Shown here piece by piece: positions 1 to 5,661 of a stretch of DNA of 5,952 bases. The notes beneath the pieces are model-generated. The model did not search any database and was not told the DNA's origin. It worked only from the letters and a program-made list of their open reading frames with translations. The DNA comes from an uncultured Clostridium sp. (lineage in GTDB: Bacteria; Bacillota_A; Clostridia; Lachnospirales; Lachnospiraceae). Position numbers and translations under genes: made by a program. How positions within the stretch are numbered: position 1 is the first letter of the stretch; every line of letters starts with the position of its first letter. The DNA lies in assembly GCA_947174825.1 (NCBI GenBank), contig CAMWKN010000118.1, forward strand, positions 1 to 5,952. Direction: 5' to 3'.

Positions 1-1
1 A

Positions 2-103
2 TTCTGTACAGATCGTGTGTATCAAGATACCAAAACTGGGACTTTATCGGAGCTGGCGGGGGAATTGCAAGGCTCGGAAGTGTGGCGCTTCTGGTGGGAT
101 TAA
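2..103 (+). CDS. 3' end of an unidentified upstream gene (partial)
   Basis: A frame open from the window edge ends with TAA at 101-103 and encodes 33 residues finishing in VWRFWWD. The stop codon overlaps the Shine-Dalgarno site of the next gene (TAAGGAGG), an arrangement typical of translationally coupled operon genes; this is why I prefer this frame. The tail is soluble-looking and mixed in charge, and I cannot assign a family. A second frame starting at base 1 is also open, ending with TGA at 118-120 and overlapping the hydrolase ATG by a few bases. Its product would end in a glycine-rich hydrophobic stretch followed by RRKK, like a membrane-protein tail. The two cannot be separated without the upstream sequence. 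Confidence 0.4.
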   Translation, partial: FCTDRVYQDTKTGTLSELAGELQGSEVWRFWWD

Positions 104-113
104 GGAGGAAGAA

Positions 114-869
114 ATGGTGATGGATTATAGATATCAGGATCTTTCTTTTGTTCGAAAAGATCACAAAAAAATAGTCGGGCGTCTATATCTTCCAGCAGAA
201 AAAGGCAAGTATCGAACTGCCATTTTTGCCCATGGATTTAACAGTCATTATGGAGAATTGGAGCACTATGGTCCTCGTTTTGCAAAACGGGGACTGGCGA
301 TAGTCCTTTTTGATTTTTGTGGCGGGGGATTTAATTCAAAAAGTGATGGGGACACGACGGAAATGTCGATTTTGACTGAATTGGAAGACTATATTACTGT
401 TCTGCGTGGGATTCGTGAAATGGAGGAAATTGATGCCGGGCAGATTTATCTGATGGGAGAAAGCCAGGGCGGTTATGAGGCGGCATTGGCTGCGGCCAGA
501 TATCCGGAGGAATCTGCCGGAGCGATTCTGTGGTATCCGGCATTTTGTCTGGAAGAGAATGCCAGAAAATGGTGTCAGGATGGAGTTCCGGAACAGACCA
601 ATTTATGGGGTGTGCCATTGGGACGAATTTACTCGGAGGATGCTATACGTACCGATATCTATGCAGAGATTGCGGATTACCATAAACAGGTATTGATTAT
701 TCATGGTGACCGGGATGATGTGGTTCCGTTATCGTATTCTAAACGGGCGGTGGAGATCTATCCATCGGCTGAATTAATCATTATTCCTGGTGGTGGACAT
801 GGTTTTGATGGGCAGGATAGTGTGGATGCTGGAAATGCGTCCATGGATTTTATCATCAATCATGAATAA
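114..869 (+). CDS. Alpha/beta hydrolase, feruloyl/cinnamoyl-esterase-like
   Basis: A 251-residue cytoplasmic serine hydrolase; no signal peptide or membrane segment is visible. The fold signature is clear: an HGF oxyanion-loop motif (residues 40-42), the nucleophile elbow GESQGG with Ser117, an acid motif HGDRDDVVP with Asp201 as probable catalytic acid, and GGGHGF with catalytic His229. Size and motif order match small prokaryotic acyl esterases such as the cinnamoyl/feruloyl esterases of lactobacilli and Butyrivibrio, so hydrolysis of a plant-derived or other small ester is plausible, but substrate cannot be read from motifs. The insertion between the elbow and the acid (about 140-190) would form the lid that sets specificity. 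Start: ATG at 114 lies 5 nt after AAGGAGG (102-108); an in-frame extension back to base 15 lacks a ribosome site and overlaps the upstream gene. A second ATG at 120 is a weaker alternative. The next gene begins 27 bp downstream, suggesting one operon. Confidence 0.9.
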   Translation: MVMDYRYQDLSFVRKDHKKIVGRLYLPAEKGKYRTAIFAHGFNSHYGELEHYGPRFAKRGLAIVLFDFCGGGFNSKSDGDTTEMSILTELEDYITVLRGIREMEEIDAGQIYLMGESQGGYEAALAAARYPEESAGAILWYPAFCLEENARKWCQDGVPEQTNLWGVPLGRIYSEDAIRTDIYAEIADYHKQVLIIHGDRDDVVPLSYSKRAVEIYPSAELIIIPGGGHGFDGQDSVDAGNASMDFIINHE

Positions 870-896
870 TCTTGATTCATATGGGAGGTAACAGGT

Positions 897-1427
897 ATGG
901 GTATGGAGAGTTATAATCTGCTATTTCTGCATGAGAATAGCAGGATTGTATATGAACAACAGGAATATGGGGAAGTGTGGAAAGTATCTGGTATTAGCGA
1001 CTTGCCTGTCAGCCAGATGCGGAGCTTATTGACGGAAACCTGCAGCCAGGTTACGGAGGATGAATGGGTATTTGATGAATGTATTGATATATTGATCTAT
1101 CATGAGGATGGTTGGTTTCAGGGGCTGGAATTAAGAGGATGCCTGGCGTATTTCGACAAAGGAATCGAACAATGTTATGCCTGTTATCAGCGATGGAGTG
1201 AGACGATTCCTTTGCAGATCTATATCATGCATCAGCCGGTGCAGGTGGCGGATTGCGGTGAATTTCATGATTTGGTGGCAGAGGCGTATGAGGAAAAAAT
1301 AGAATGGGTCCGGCGGCAATGTGGAGATATCGAATGGAAAGTAAGTAGTGATGGGTTTTACCAGGAACTTAGAAGACGGCAGAGTTTGTGGTATCGTTTG
1401 GGTAGATTTTTTCATGGGGAAAAGTAG
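897..1427 (+). CDS. Conserved-looking hypothetical protein, 176 aa
   Basis: I do not recognise this protein. It starts with ATG at 897, 8 nt after GGGAGG (883-888), and ends with TAG; a second ATG at 903 is possible. It lies 27 bp behind the esterase-like gene on the same strand, so the two are probably co-transcribed. No signal peptide, membrane span or repeat is visible. The body is acidic, with seven tryptophans and seven cysteines including a CYAC pair (93-96), while the C-terminal 25 residues are strongly basic (ELRRRQ, then WYRLGRFFHGEK). The cysteines do not form a recognisable zinc-binding spacing. A cytoplasmic accessory protein is the most that can be said. It converges with the minus-strand regulator gene, the stops being 22 bp apart, with no hairpin-plus-T-run terminator between them. 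Confidence 0.75.
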   Translation: MGMESYNLLFLHENSRIVYEQQEYGEVWKVSGISDLPVSQMRSLLTETCSQVTEDEWVFDECIDILIYHEDGWFQGLELRGCLAYFDKGIEQCYACYQRWSETIPLQIYIMHQPVQVADCGEFHDLVAEAYEEKIEWVRRQCGDIEWKVSSDGFYQELRRRQSLWYRLGRFFHGEK

Positions 1428-1449
1428 GGGTGTATGATATTGCTCTTAT

Positions 1450-1668
1450 CTATTTCTTATTTGATGAAGTATCTTCTATATATTCTGCAATATCGTCCAA
1501 GTTGCAATGAAGTATCTGGCATAACTGATTTAAGGTGTATGTATTAACATTGCCATTTTTTCGTAAACGGTCAAGTTGCCCACTACTAATCTGATATTCC
1601 TTGATTAACTTGTATTGAGATATATTTTTTTCTTTCAGTGTGTCCCAAAGTTTATTAAATACAATCAT
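1450..1668 (-). CDS. Small XRE/Cro-type HTH transcriptional regulator
   Basis: A 72-residue protein that is essentially one helix-turn-helix domain of the Cro/C1 type, resembling the short YozG-like (HTH_26) regulators. Helix 1 is about residues 4-14, helix 2 about 17-25 (SQYKLIKEY), recognition helix about 28-38 (SSGQLDRLRKN), and helices 4-5 cover TLNQLCQILH and NLDDIAEYIE. There is no sensor or dimerisation extension, so it probably binds DNA as a dimer through this domain. Start: ATG at 1668 is 7 nt after AAGGCGG (1682-1676); the upstream ATG at 1674 sits only 1 nt from that GGCGG and is less likely (it would give 74 aa). The gene diverges from the secreted PPC-like protein gene, and an inverted repeat in the shared promoter region is a natural candidate target. 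Autoregulation and control of the neighbour are inferred from position only. Confidence 0.88.
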   Translation of the reverse strand: MIVFNKLWDTLKEKNISQYKLIKEYQISSGQLDRLRKNGNVNTYTLNQLCQILHCNLDDIAEYIEDTSSNKK

Positions 1669-1675
1669 ATACATA

Positions 1676-1682
1676 CCGCCTT
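1676..1682 (-). promoter_or_regulatory. Ribosome binding site deciding the XRE start
   Basis: Read on the minus strand this is AAGGCGG. It is 7 nt from the ATG at 1668, a normal distance, but only 1 nt from the ATG at 1674. It therefore favours the shorter 72-residue product. Confidence 0.6.
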
Positions 1683-1699
1683 ATTATGCCTATACATCA

Positions 1700-1728
1700 A
1701 TGATAAGTACATGTCCGTTTATTGACAA
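1700..1728 (-). promoter_or_regulatory. Sigma-A promoter for the XRE regulator
   Basis: On the minus strand, -35 TTGTCA (1728-1723), a 17-bp spacer and -10 TATCAT (1705-1700) each match consensus at five of six positions. Transcription would begin near 1693, giving a leader of about 25 nt before the ATG at 1668. The -35 box overlaps the -35 box of the oppositely directed promoter almost base for base. Confidence 0.7.
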
Positions 1729-1750
1729 TAGCCCGTAAATGGGCTATACT
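1722..1750 (+). promoter_or_regulatory. Strong sigma-A promoter for the secreted PPC-like protein
   Basis: A perfect -35 TTGACA (1722-1727), an ideal 17-bp spacer and -10 TATACT (1745-1750, five of six). Transcription would begin near 1757, leaving a leader of about 50 nt before the GTG at 1808. The spacer and first three bases of the -10 are occupied by a perfect inverted repeat, so this near-consensus promoter is probably held under repression. Confidence 0.8.
1728..1747. promoter_or_regulatory. Operator-like inverted repeat ATAGCCC-N6-GGGCTAT
   Basis: Perfect 7-bp arms (1728-1734 and 1741-1747) flank a 6-bp centre. The dyad begins at the base after the plus-strand -35 and ends inside the -10, so a bound dimer would block polymerase at the secreted-protein promoter. 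It lies just upstream of the -35 of the minus-strand XRE promoter, where a bound protein could leave that promoter open or assist it. It is not followed by a T run, so it is not an intrinsic terminator. The small XRE protein encoded alongside is the obvious candidate ligand; that link is inference. Confidence 0.6.
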
Positions 1751-1756
1751 ATTCGA

Positions 1757-1770
1757 GACAAAAGGTCACA
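1757..1770 (+). repeat. 14-bp direct repeat, copy 1 (5' leader)
   Basis: GACAAAAGGTCACA occurs here, at the predicted transcription start of the PPC-like protein gene, and again exactly at 2237-2250 inside its coding region. The copies are 480 bp apart and therefore in the same reading frame, both reading DKRSQ. Function is unknown and chance is possible. Confidence 0.45.
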
Positions 1771-1792
1771 AATACTAAATTATTCAAAAGAA

Positions 1793-1798
1793 AGGTGG
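1793..1798 (+). promoter_or_regulatory. Ribosome binding site deciding a GTG start
   Basis: AGGTGG lies 9 nt before GTG at 1808. This fixes the start of the PPC-like protein at a non-ATG codon; the in-frame ATG at 1739 is upstream of the predicted transcription start and cannot be used from that promoter. Confidence 0.7.
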
Positions 1799-1807
1799 TT
1801 TATAACA

Positions 1808-2566
1808 GTGAAGTTGAATGAAATTGCAAAAAGAAGTTTGGGGATTCTTCTGGTTTTTAGTATGGTACTGGGAGGTCTCTATATAAATGGTACCAGTGTA
1901 AAGGCAGAGGAAACATTAAAGGCAAATAAGGAAGTAAAAGGAACTATCTTAGAGGGACAAAGCATAACCTATAATTTTACCATGCCGAAGAAGGGATATT
2001 TTTCTTTCCGTTTGTCTTCTAGTCTCGATTTTTTGAGAGTAACTATGAAAGTGAATTACAAAACATGGGAAAATGATGAAATTGTTAACTGTAATAATCT
2101 GTATACATCTTCCTATTATTCCTTTAAACCGGGAACAAAGGTGCAGATTACACTAGCTAGCACTTATTATGATAAAAAGGATTATACTTTATGTGTTGAT
2201 GTAAAAAATGTAACGAATTTTGAATCGGAGAGTAACGACAAAAGGTCACAGGCAAATACGATTAAGCTAAAAAAGACTTATACAGGTCTTATCATGAGTG
2301 AAGATGCAGACTGGTATGTATTTAAGGCACCCAAAAAAGGCAAATACAAAATCGTTGGGGTAAATACTACCCGTGACTATGTAAACTATGCTACATACAG
2401 AGGATATAAAGCAATTTCTCATGATGAATTAGGAGAAGGCAATGGGTACAAAACCCTTTTCTCTGGAAAGTTGAAAAAAGGGCAGAAAATATATCTGAAA
2501 ATTTCTTATGATTCACTGTCTGCTGCAAAAGGAGTATTTTATAAGATTAAAGTGAAGAAAAAATAA
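1808..2566 (+). CDS. Secreted protein with two PPC-like repeats
   Basis: A 252-residue exported protein. Residues 1-33 form a signal peptide: basic start (KLNEIAKR), hydrophobic core (LGILLVFSMVLGGL) and a likely cut after VKA (33/34). There is no lipobox, LPxTG motif or C-terminal membrane span, so it should be released or held non-covalently; the tail is very basic (KIKVKKK). The mature part has two related units, about 41-132 and 136-250. Each has a G-x-I segment, then an aromatic-rich strand ending in a shared F-x-x-P-K-K-G core (FTMPKKG at 57-63, FKAPKKG at 172-178). The second also has the E-x-N ... A opening (ESNDKRSQAN) and the D-x-D-like DADWY strand of bacterial pre-peptidase C-terminal (PPC) domains; the first is more diverged. 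PPC domains usually accompany secreted enzymes, yet no catalytic domain is present here. Binding or adhesion is plausible but unproven. Start at GTG 1808 is set by AGGTGG. It diverges from the XRE gene and converges on GH3. Confidence 0.82.
   Translation: MKLNEIAKRSLGILLVFSMVLGGLYINGTSVKAEETLKANKEVKGTILEGQSITYNFTMPKKGYFSFRLSSSLDFLRVTMKVNYKTWENDEIVNCNNLYTSSYYSFKPGTKVQITLASTYYDKKDYTLCVDVKNVTNFESESNDKRSQANTIKLKKTYTGLIMSEDADWYVFKAPKKGKYKIVGVNTTRDYVNYATYRGYKAISHDELGEGNGYKTLFSGKLKKGQKIYLKISYDSLSAAKGVFYKIKVKKK
2237..2250 (+). repeat. 14-bp direct repeat, copy 2 (inside coding region)
   Basis: An exact second copy of GACAAAAGGTCACA, encoding DKRSQ at the start of the second PPC-like unit. A few bases on, AAATAC also follows in both copies, separated by a small offset. 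Copy 1 is in the leader at 1757-1770. Confidence 0.45.
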
Positions 2567-2584
2567 TATTTCCTGCCCTATCTC

Positions 2585-4696
2585 TCAGACAATCAAAGAT
2601 TTACCTTTCTTACCTGTCAGTTCCCTGGTTCTTAAATCCGGCTGTCCAAATCCTGCATATATATATGCACCATTTCCATCGAAGCATTTCTCGCCCTTTT
2701 CATTGACTGTTGCAAAAGCAGAACTTGGTATTGTTATTTCGACGGATTTTTGCTCTCCCGGCTTTAGGCTGACTCTACAAAAAGCAGCAAGTTTCGGATT
2801 GGGAACCTCATTTTCGGAACCTTTTACCTGTACATAAATCTGTATGACATCTTCCGTTTCCACATTTCCTTTGTTCGTTATCTCAACAGATACCCTTGTG
2901 TCCTTATGGCTTAACTCCTGAAAATCCAATTTATCCTTTGTACGCAGATCCGTAACACAGGTGTCTCCATAGGTCAGTCCATAGCCAAATGGATAAAGCG
3001 GACTCTTTTTCAGAAAACGGTAAGTCCGTCCTTCCATAGAGTAATCTGTAAACGCAGGCATTCCCTCTAAGTCTCTGTAAAGAGTAATTGGCAGTTTGCC
3101 GGAAGGAGAAACCTCTCCAAATAAAATATCAGCAATGTCTTTCCCTCCTCTTGCACCGGGATACCATAGCTGTAAAATCGCAGACGCATGTTCACTTGCA
3201 TAATTCATATCCATGGCACTTCCCGACATCATACAGACAATAAACGGCACTCCTGTGTCCGCAACGGTTTCCAGCAGTTTGATTTGGGACTCTGGTAATT
3301 TCAGATCCTTCTTATCCCCGGATGCATAGGAATTACCGGTATCGCCTTCTTCTCCCTACAGGGTCTCGTCTAGTCCTAGACAAAGAACCACCAGATCGGA
3401 GTGCCTTGCAACAGCCACAGCCTCGGATAATCTGTCATTCGCCTTGGCAAGTCCCTCTTCTCTGTCCAGAAACAAATGGCAGCCGAGAGAATAGAGTACC
3501 CTCACATCTTCCTGCACATAATCTTGTATACCTTCTAATACGGTAATATATCGGGAGGAGGTGCCATGATAATTTCCGATCAGTGCTTTTCTGCTGTCTG
3601 CATTTGGACCGATGATGCCAATGGTTTTTATCTGATCTTTCTTTAATGGTAAAATTCCATCATTTTTTAGCAGGACAACACTTTCTTTTGCCGCCCTTGA
3701 TGCCAGTTCCAGATGTTCCTTGCACTCTACTTTTTCATATGGTATGTTATCGTACTCTGTCTGATCAAACATCCCCAATAGGAAACGTGTGGTGAAAAGC
3801 CGTATGGCAGAACGTTTGATATGCTCTAATGGGAGGATTCCCTCCTCGTAGGCTGCCATGATTTTCTGATAGGTACAGCCGCAGTTGAGATCGCAGCCTT
3901 TTTCCAATGCCAATTTCACGCTTTCCTCTGGACGGCTTGTCACTTTATGGCTTTCGTGGAAATCCTTGACCGCCCAACAATCTGACACATAATGCCCTTG
4001 AAAATCCCATTGGCCGCGGAGCACCTCATCCATCAGATAGTTATGTGCACAGCAAGGTTCTCCGTTGGTGCGGTTATAGGCACCCATGACGGATTCTACC
4101 TGCCCTTCCTTCACGCATGCCTCAAATGCCGGCAGGTAAGTCTGCCACAGTTCTTTTAGGTCTACCTTGGCATCAAAATAGTGGCGCATATCCTCCGGTC
4201 CGGAGTGCACCGCAAAGTGCTTTGCGCAGGCTGACGTTCTCAGATATTCCCCATCCCCCTGCAGTCCTTTGATAAAAGAAACGCCCAGCCTGCTGATGAG
4301 GTATGGGTCCTCTCCATAGGTTTCATGTCCCCTTCCCCATCTTGGATCTCTGAAAAGATTTACGTTGGGCGACCATATGGTCTGACCTTTATAGATATCC
4401 CGGTCATTTTCTCGGATTGACTCATTATATTTGGCTCTCGCCTCGGTGGAAATAGCTTCTCCAATTTGTTCAAGAAGTTCTGTATCGAAGGTTGCTCCCA
4501 GTCCGATTGCCTGTGGAAAAACCGTTGCAGTTCCACTTCTTGCGACACCATGAAGCCCCTCGTTCCACCAGTTATATTCGGGAATGCCCAATCTCTCTAT
4601 CGCGGGAGCATCAAAGCGTAATTGAGACGCCATCTCTTCTACGGTCATTTTCTCCACCAGTTCTGTTGCTTTTTCTTCAGCTTGTTCTCTATTCAT
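2585..4696 (-). pseudogene. GH3 beta-glycosidase interrupted by one in-frame amber codon
   Basis: A glycoside hydrolase family 3 enzyme (beta-glucosidase/beta-xylosidase type) that would be 703 residues without its internal stop. The N-terminal barrel shows NEGLHG (45-50), the long signature NVNLFRDPRWGRGHETYGED (111-130), KHF (159-161) and the nucleophile motif VSDCWA with Asp239. The alpha/beta sandwich domain begins near VVLLKNDGILPL (340-351). Codon 447 is TAG, within ETL-x-GEEGD, where relatives normally have Glu. After it the same frame continues with the full remainder: WYPGARGG, PSGKLPIT, YPFGYGLTYGD and a C-terminal FnIII-like domain ending at TGA. No frameshift or other stop occurs. 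The 446-residue truncated product lacks the segment to which the GH3 acid/base glutamate maps, so should be inactive. No signal peptide: a cytoplasmic enzyme acting on imported oligosaccharides. Start: ATG at 4696, 5 nt after GGTGG, rather than the upstream TTG at 4726. It follows the AraC gene by 64 bp with no separate promoter seen. Confidence 0.9.
3356..3358 (-). other. Internal amber (TAG) codon in GH3
   Basis: Read on the minus strand the context is CTG TAG GGA. The frame before and after is identical and both sides match GH3 throughout. The family motif here is usually LEGEEGD, so GAG to TAG, a single G-to-T change, is the simplest history. Elsewhere in the window TAG ends two genes (1425-1427 and 1450-1452), so amber is not generally read as sense here. 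Confidence 0.9.
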
Positions 4697-4701
4697 ATTT
4701 T

Positions 4702-4706
4702 CCACC
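4702..4706 (-). promoter_or_regulatory. Ribosome binding site deciding the GH3 start
   Basis: GGTGG on the minus strand lies 5 nt before the ATG at 4696. The in-frame TTG at 4726 has no purine-rich site at a suitable distance, so the 10-residue extension it would add is unlikely. Confidence 0.6.
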
Positions 4707-4760
4707 AACTGAGCCTTTCTTTGCAATGATACAGTAGTGCCCCTTGTTCTTCTTTAAAGA

Positions 4761-5537
4761 TTATATCTCCTTATTTTTTCGATATTCAGAAGGAGTCATA
4801 TTTATATATTTTCGGAATTGTCTTAAAAAATGTTCCTCGGTATCATAACCACATTGGCTGGCGATCTGATGAATTGGTTCTCTGGAAAAAGCTAGCAATT
4901 CTTTTGCTCGATCAAGCCTGCTCATAATGACATCTTTATGACAGGTGGTTCCAAATGTATTTTTATAAAGTAGATGAAAATATCCGTTGCTTAAGGAGAA
5001 AGAGTCAGCAATTTCTGTAGTATTCCATTTTTTTTCTGGTGCACTGTAAATAGCTTGACGTAACTTGATTAGTTGTTCCGTATATGCATTATTATTTTGT
5101 AATGCCTTGGAAAAATGTAAACTAGAAATTTGTAATAAAAATGCACTTAATAAGTTGGATATAATCTTGTTGCGAGATGGCGAATTCCCAAAAAATTCTA
5201 CTCCAATTAATGAAAAAAATTGTTCATAAACAAAACTATCGCCCAATGCAATTGGTATGTTAAGAGGAAGATGGTAGTTCATATCTATATTGGCAGGTGT
5301 CTCCAAGTGCATCCAGTCATTTTGATAAAAGTTTCCGACGGCTTGGTATTTATGAGGAGTATTTGGTGAATACAATAGTAGTGTACCCGGCTTGGTTTCT
5401 ATCTTTTTATTGTTAATATCCACTAATGCAGATGTTTTAATCAGCAATAGTAAATAACAGTCATATCCGTTTGGTCGATTAACGGAAAATGTGCTATCGT
5501 GCATACTATTACATCCCATTTTGCGTACAGAAAACAT
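4761..5537 (-). CDS. AraC-family transcriptional regulator
   Basis: A 258-residue one-component regulator. The N-terminal half (about 1-130) is a cupin-like sensing domain: strands around YDCYLLLLI and a GTLLLYSPNTPHKYQ segment match the AraC ligand-binding domain, where the conserved P-x-x-PH loop lines the pocket. The C-terminal 100 residues hold two helix-turn-helix motifs: the first spans WNTTEIADSFSLSNGYFHLLYKNTFG, the second REPIHQIASQCGYDTEEHFLRQFRKY, followed by the family tail MTPSEYRK. Start: ATG at 5537 is 6 nt after GTGAGG (5549-5544); a GTG at 5549 would add 4 residues but lies inside that ribosome site and has none of its own. It is 64 bp upstream of GH3 on the same strand, a usual layout for sugar-utilisation loci, so a sugar effector and control of GH3 are likely. 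It also diverges from a secreted protein gene with overlapping promoters. Confidence 0.92.
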   Translation of the reverse strand: MFSVRKMGCNSMHDSTFSVNRPNGYDCYLLLLIKTSALVDINNKKIETKPGTLLLYSPNTPHKYQAVGNFYQNDWMHLETPANIDMNYHLPLNIPIALGDSFVYEQFFSLIGVEFFGNSPSRNKIISNLLSAFLLQISSLHFSKALQNNNAYTEQLIKLRQAIYSAPEKKWNTTEIADSFSLSNGYFHLLYKNTFGTTCHKDVIMSRLDRAKELLAFSREPIHQIASQCGYDTEEHFLRQFRKYINMTPSEYRKNKEI

Positions 5538-5543
5538 ATAATG

Positions 5544-5549
5544 CCTCAC
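5544..5549 (-). promoter_or_regulatory. Ribosome binding site deciding the AraC start
   Basis: GTGAGG on the minus strand, 6 nt before ATG at 5537. Its own GTG at 5549 could be mistaken for the start codon, but it is part of the ribosome site. Confidence 0.65.
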
Positions 5550-5592
5550 TTTTTATTTGCGAAATGATATGAGAAAAAGTCAATTTCTTGAT

Positions 5593-5621
5593 AGTATAAT
5601 TCATTGTTCTTGTCTTGTCAA
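5593..5621 (-). promoter_or_regulatory. Sigma-A promoter for the AraC-GH3 unit
   Basis: On the minus strand: perfect -35 TTGACA (5621-5616), a 17-bp spacer and -10 TATACT (5598-5593). Predicted start is near 5586, with a leader of about 50 nt. The -35/-10 pair is the same as at the PPC-like gene promoter. It lies largely within the same 40 bp as the oppositely directed promoter. Confidence 0.78.
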
Positions 5622-5632
5622 TGTTCTATAAT
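5604..5632 (+). promoter_or_regulatory. Probable sigma-A promoter for the Big_2-like protein
   Basis: A perfect -10 TATAAT (5627-5632) with a weak -35 TTGTTC (5604-5609) at 17 bp. Predicted start is near 5639, leaving a leader of about 24 nt. The weak -35 fits a promoter that needs an activator, and the AraC gene promoter overlaps it on the other strand. Confidence 0.55.
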
Positions 5633-5661
5633 TTCTTTGATTATATAAAAAAGGGGGATGC

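Noticed and set aside
15..113. N-terminal extension of the alpha/beta hydrolase back to base 15
   Set aside because: It has no ribosome site, its sequence is unlike the family, and it overlaps the upstream gene tail; AAGGAGG points to ATG 114.
1728..1747. Inverted repeat as an intrinsic terminator
   Set aside because: No T run follows on either strand, the loop sits within a near-consensus promoter, and no gene ends there.
1739..1807. ATG at 1739 as the start of the PPC-like protein
   Set aside because: It lies inside the promoter, upstream of the predicted transcription start. The GTG at 1808 has a good ribosome site and gives a clean signal peptide at the N-terminus.
2567..2584. Bidirectional terminator between the convergent PPC-like and GH3 genes
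   Set aside because: The 18-bp gap has no hairpin of useful strength; AATATT-type symmetry there is just AT-rich sequence.
2585..3250. C-terminal GH3 fragment as a separate gene starting at GTG 3250
   Set aside because: No ribosome site precedes it, it would start in the middle of a sandwich-domain strand, and it is in frame with the N-terminal part across a single amber codon.
4492..4737. Open frame on the plus strand opposite the GH3 start
   Set aside because: It is antisense to conserved GH3 coding sequence, has no ribosome site, and its product has no recognisable features. The same holds for other short frames opposite or within the hydrolase, the 176-residue protein and GH3.
4697..4760. 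Separate promoter for GH3 in the gap after the AraC gene
   Set aside because: No pair of -35 and -10 boxes at an acceptable spacing could be found on the minus strand, so co-transcription with the AraC gene is preferred.
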